NCBI GenBank assembly: GCA_023664365.1
Contig: JAMPFR010000024.1
Coordinates: forward strand, 1 to 44,788
Source of the DNA: Acetatifactor muris
GTDB taxonomy: Bacteria > Bacillota > Clostridia > Lachnospirales > Lachnospiraceae
Length of the DNA: 44,788 bases
Reading direction: 5' to 3'
Positions 43,414 to 44,788 of this stretch are shown piece by piece. The notes under the pieces are model-generated. The model saw nothing but the letters and a program-made list of their open reading frames with translations, made no database searches and was not told where the DNA came from. Numbering within the stretch: position 1 is the stretch's first letter; each line of letters begins with the position of its first letter. The position numbers and the translations under genes are program-made.

Positions 43414-43438
43414 CATGAAGGGCTTTTAAGTTTAAAAT
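43410..43438 (+). promoter_or_regulatory. rny promoter
   Basis: TTGACA (43410-43415), overlapping the recX stop codon, and TAAAAT (43433-43438) with a 17-nt spacer. The rny ribosome binding site at about 43485-43497 (AGGAGGTGCTCCT) is itself a small inverted repeat that could mask the Shine-Dalgarno sequence. Confidence 0.7.
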
Positions 43439-43501
43439 TTAACTGTTGTAATATGCTTGTTTATGTACAATGAAAATCAAATAAAGGAGGTGCTCCTGTA
43501 G

Positions 43502-44788
43502 ATGTTGTCGCCATACATTTGGGTTCTTATCATTGTGGCAGCCATTGTTGTATCTGCGGTAGCGACGGCTCTGATTGTGACAAACGTTCAGAAAAAGTCC
43601 GCTGCGTCAACCATTGGAAATGCGCAGGATAAGGCGAGGGAGATTATCGACGAAGCTCTTAAGACAGCAGAAACCAAGAAGCGCGAATCGCTCCTTGAGG
43701 TAAAGGAAGAGTCCATTCGTACCAAGAATGAGCTTGACAAGGAAATCAAGGAACGCAGGGCGGAAGCTCAGCGGTATGAGCGCAGGGTTCAGCAGAAGGA
43801 AGAGAACATCGATAAAAAGGCAGACGCTATCGAGAAGCGTGAAGCAGGCTTAGCAGCGAAGGAAGAATCCTTAAACAGGATGAAAGAGGAAGTTTCCAAG
43901 CTGAATGAGCAGCGTGTACAGGAACTGGAACGAATTTCCGGATTAACCTCTGAACAAGCAAAAGACTACTTATTGAAAATTGTTGAAGATGAAGTAAAGC
44001 ATGAAACGGCCGTGATGATCAAGGAAATGGAGAGTCGGGCCAAAGAAGAAGCAGACAAAAAGGCGAAGGAATATGTAGTGAATGCCATACAGAGATGTGC
44101 AGCAGACCATGTCTCCGAGACTACAATTTCCGTCGTACAGCTTCCGAATGATGAGATGAAGGGAAGGATTATAGGCCGTGAGGGACGAAATATTCGTACT
44201 CTGGAGACTATGACCGGTGTGGATCTGATTATAGACGACACGCCGGAAGCCGTGATTCTGTCAGGCTTTGACCCTATTCGTCGTGAGGTGGCGAGAATTG
44301 CGCTTGAAAAGCTGATTGTGGATGGACGTATTCATCCCGCCAGAATTGAAGAGACAGTGGAAAAAGCGCAAAAAGAAGTAGAAGTGATGATGAAGGAGGA
44401 AGGCGAAGCCGCAACGCTTGAGGTTGGCGTACATGGTATCCATCCAGAGCTTGTCAGACTGCTGGGTAAGATGAAATTCAGAACCAGCTATGGCCAGAAT
44501 GCACTGAAGCATTCTATTGAAGTTGCGCAGCTGTCAGGACTTCTTGCCGCAGAGATGGGGCTGGACGTCAGGCTGGCAAAGCGCGCCGGACTGCTTCATG
44601 ACATCGGTAAGTCGGTGGACCATGAAATGGAAGGGTCTCACATTCAGCTTGGTGTGGAGCTGTGCAGAAAGTACAAGGAGAATTCCGTTGTAATCAACGC
44701 AGTAGAGTCCCACCACGGAGATGTGGAAGCAACATCCCTGATTGCATGTATTGTACAAGCTGCTGATACAATATCCGCTGCAAGACCG
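43502..44788 (+). CDS. rny: Ribonuclease Y, truncated by the window end
   Basis: The first 429 codons of a protein normally about 515-520 aa. An N-terminal membrane anchor (about residues 5-27), a long coiled coil (about 40-190), a KH domain with [15 protein letters not shown] (about 220-235) and the start of the HD domain ([17 protein letters not shown] near 363) are all present, so this is RNase Y and not another HD protein. It starts mRNA decay at the membrane. It is complete in frame up to base 44788; the HD domain's C-terminal part is beyond the window. It follows recX by 88 bp and has its own promoter. Confidence 0.97.
   Translation, partial: MLSPYIWVLIIVAAIVVSAVATALIVTNVQKKSAASTIGNAQDKAREIIDEALKTAETKKRESLLEVKEESIRTKNELDKEIKERRAEAQRYERRVQQKEENIDKKADAIEKREAGLAAKEESLNRMKEEVSKLNEQRVQELERISGLTSEQAKDYLLKIVEDEVKHETAVMIKEMESRAKEEADKKAKEYVVNAIQRCAADHVSETTISVVQLPNDEMKGRIIGREGRNIRTLETMTGVDLIIDDTPEAVILSGFDPIRREVARIALEKLIVDGRIHPARIEETVEKAQKEVEVMMKEEGEAATLEVGVHGIHPELVRLLGKMKFRTSYGQNALKHSIEVAQLSGLLAAEMGLDVRLAKRAGLLHDIGKSVDHEMEGSHIQLGVELCRKYKENSVVINAVESHHGDVEATSLIACIVQAADTISAARP

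Overview
The window looks like chromosomal core-genome DNA of a low-to-mid GC Firmicute, most likely a Lachnospiraceae or related Clostridia member. The evidence is the runs rpmE-DUF1385-prmC-prfA and yicC-remA-gmk-rpoZ-rimO-pgsA-cinA, the recA-recX-rny run, DUF4364, RqcH, strong AGGAGG ribosome binding sites, TTGACA/TATAAT promoters and a GAAC-N4-GTTC LexA box at recA. I see no rRNA, tRNA, CRISPR array, transposase or phage gene. The last gene, rny, runs off the right edge.

Layout. (1) 1-3750: a lipoprotein, two membrane proteins and an ABC ATPase, driven by one strong promoter. (2) 3807-7879: a NYN/OST-HTH protein and rarA on +, then DUF4364 and malic enzyme on -. (3) 8168-13624: rho, L31, DUF1385, PrmC and RF1. 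(4) 13646-19720: two very large unrecognised envelope proteins, a VWA protein of 1376 aa and a 622-aa membrane protein. (5) 19721-20276: a gene-free stretch that holds a complete minus-strand promoter-to-terminator unit without a convincing ORF. (6) 20277-22562: a membrane GGDEF/EAL protein with a degenerate GGDEF motif. (7) 22622-28649: an F1Fo ATP synthase operon a-c-b-alpha-gamma-beta-epsilon with no delta subunit. (8) 28673-32355: recJ and, facing it, rqcH. (9) 32556-38096: yicC, remA, gmk, rpoZ, rimO, pgsA and cinA. (10) 38181-41340: a lone larC on -, a response-regulator/(p)ppGpp-synthetase fusion and a 175-aa unknown, lying between cinA and recA. (11) 41650-44788: SOS-controlled recA, then recX and rny.

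The strongest leads are these: the REC-alarmone synthetase fusion (39633-40706), which would put (p)ppGpp synthesis under a phosphorelay; the delta-less ATP synthase, with a changed alpha N-terminus, a gamma tail and a signal-peptide-bearing c subunit; the orphan transcript unit at 19720-20024; the VWA/Ig-like envelope pair; and a set of competing hairpins at the end of rho that could couple translation of the rho 3' end to termination. All functional statements come from reading motifs by eye; no database search was run.
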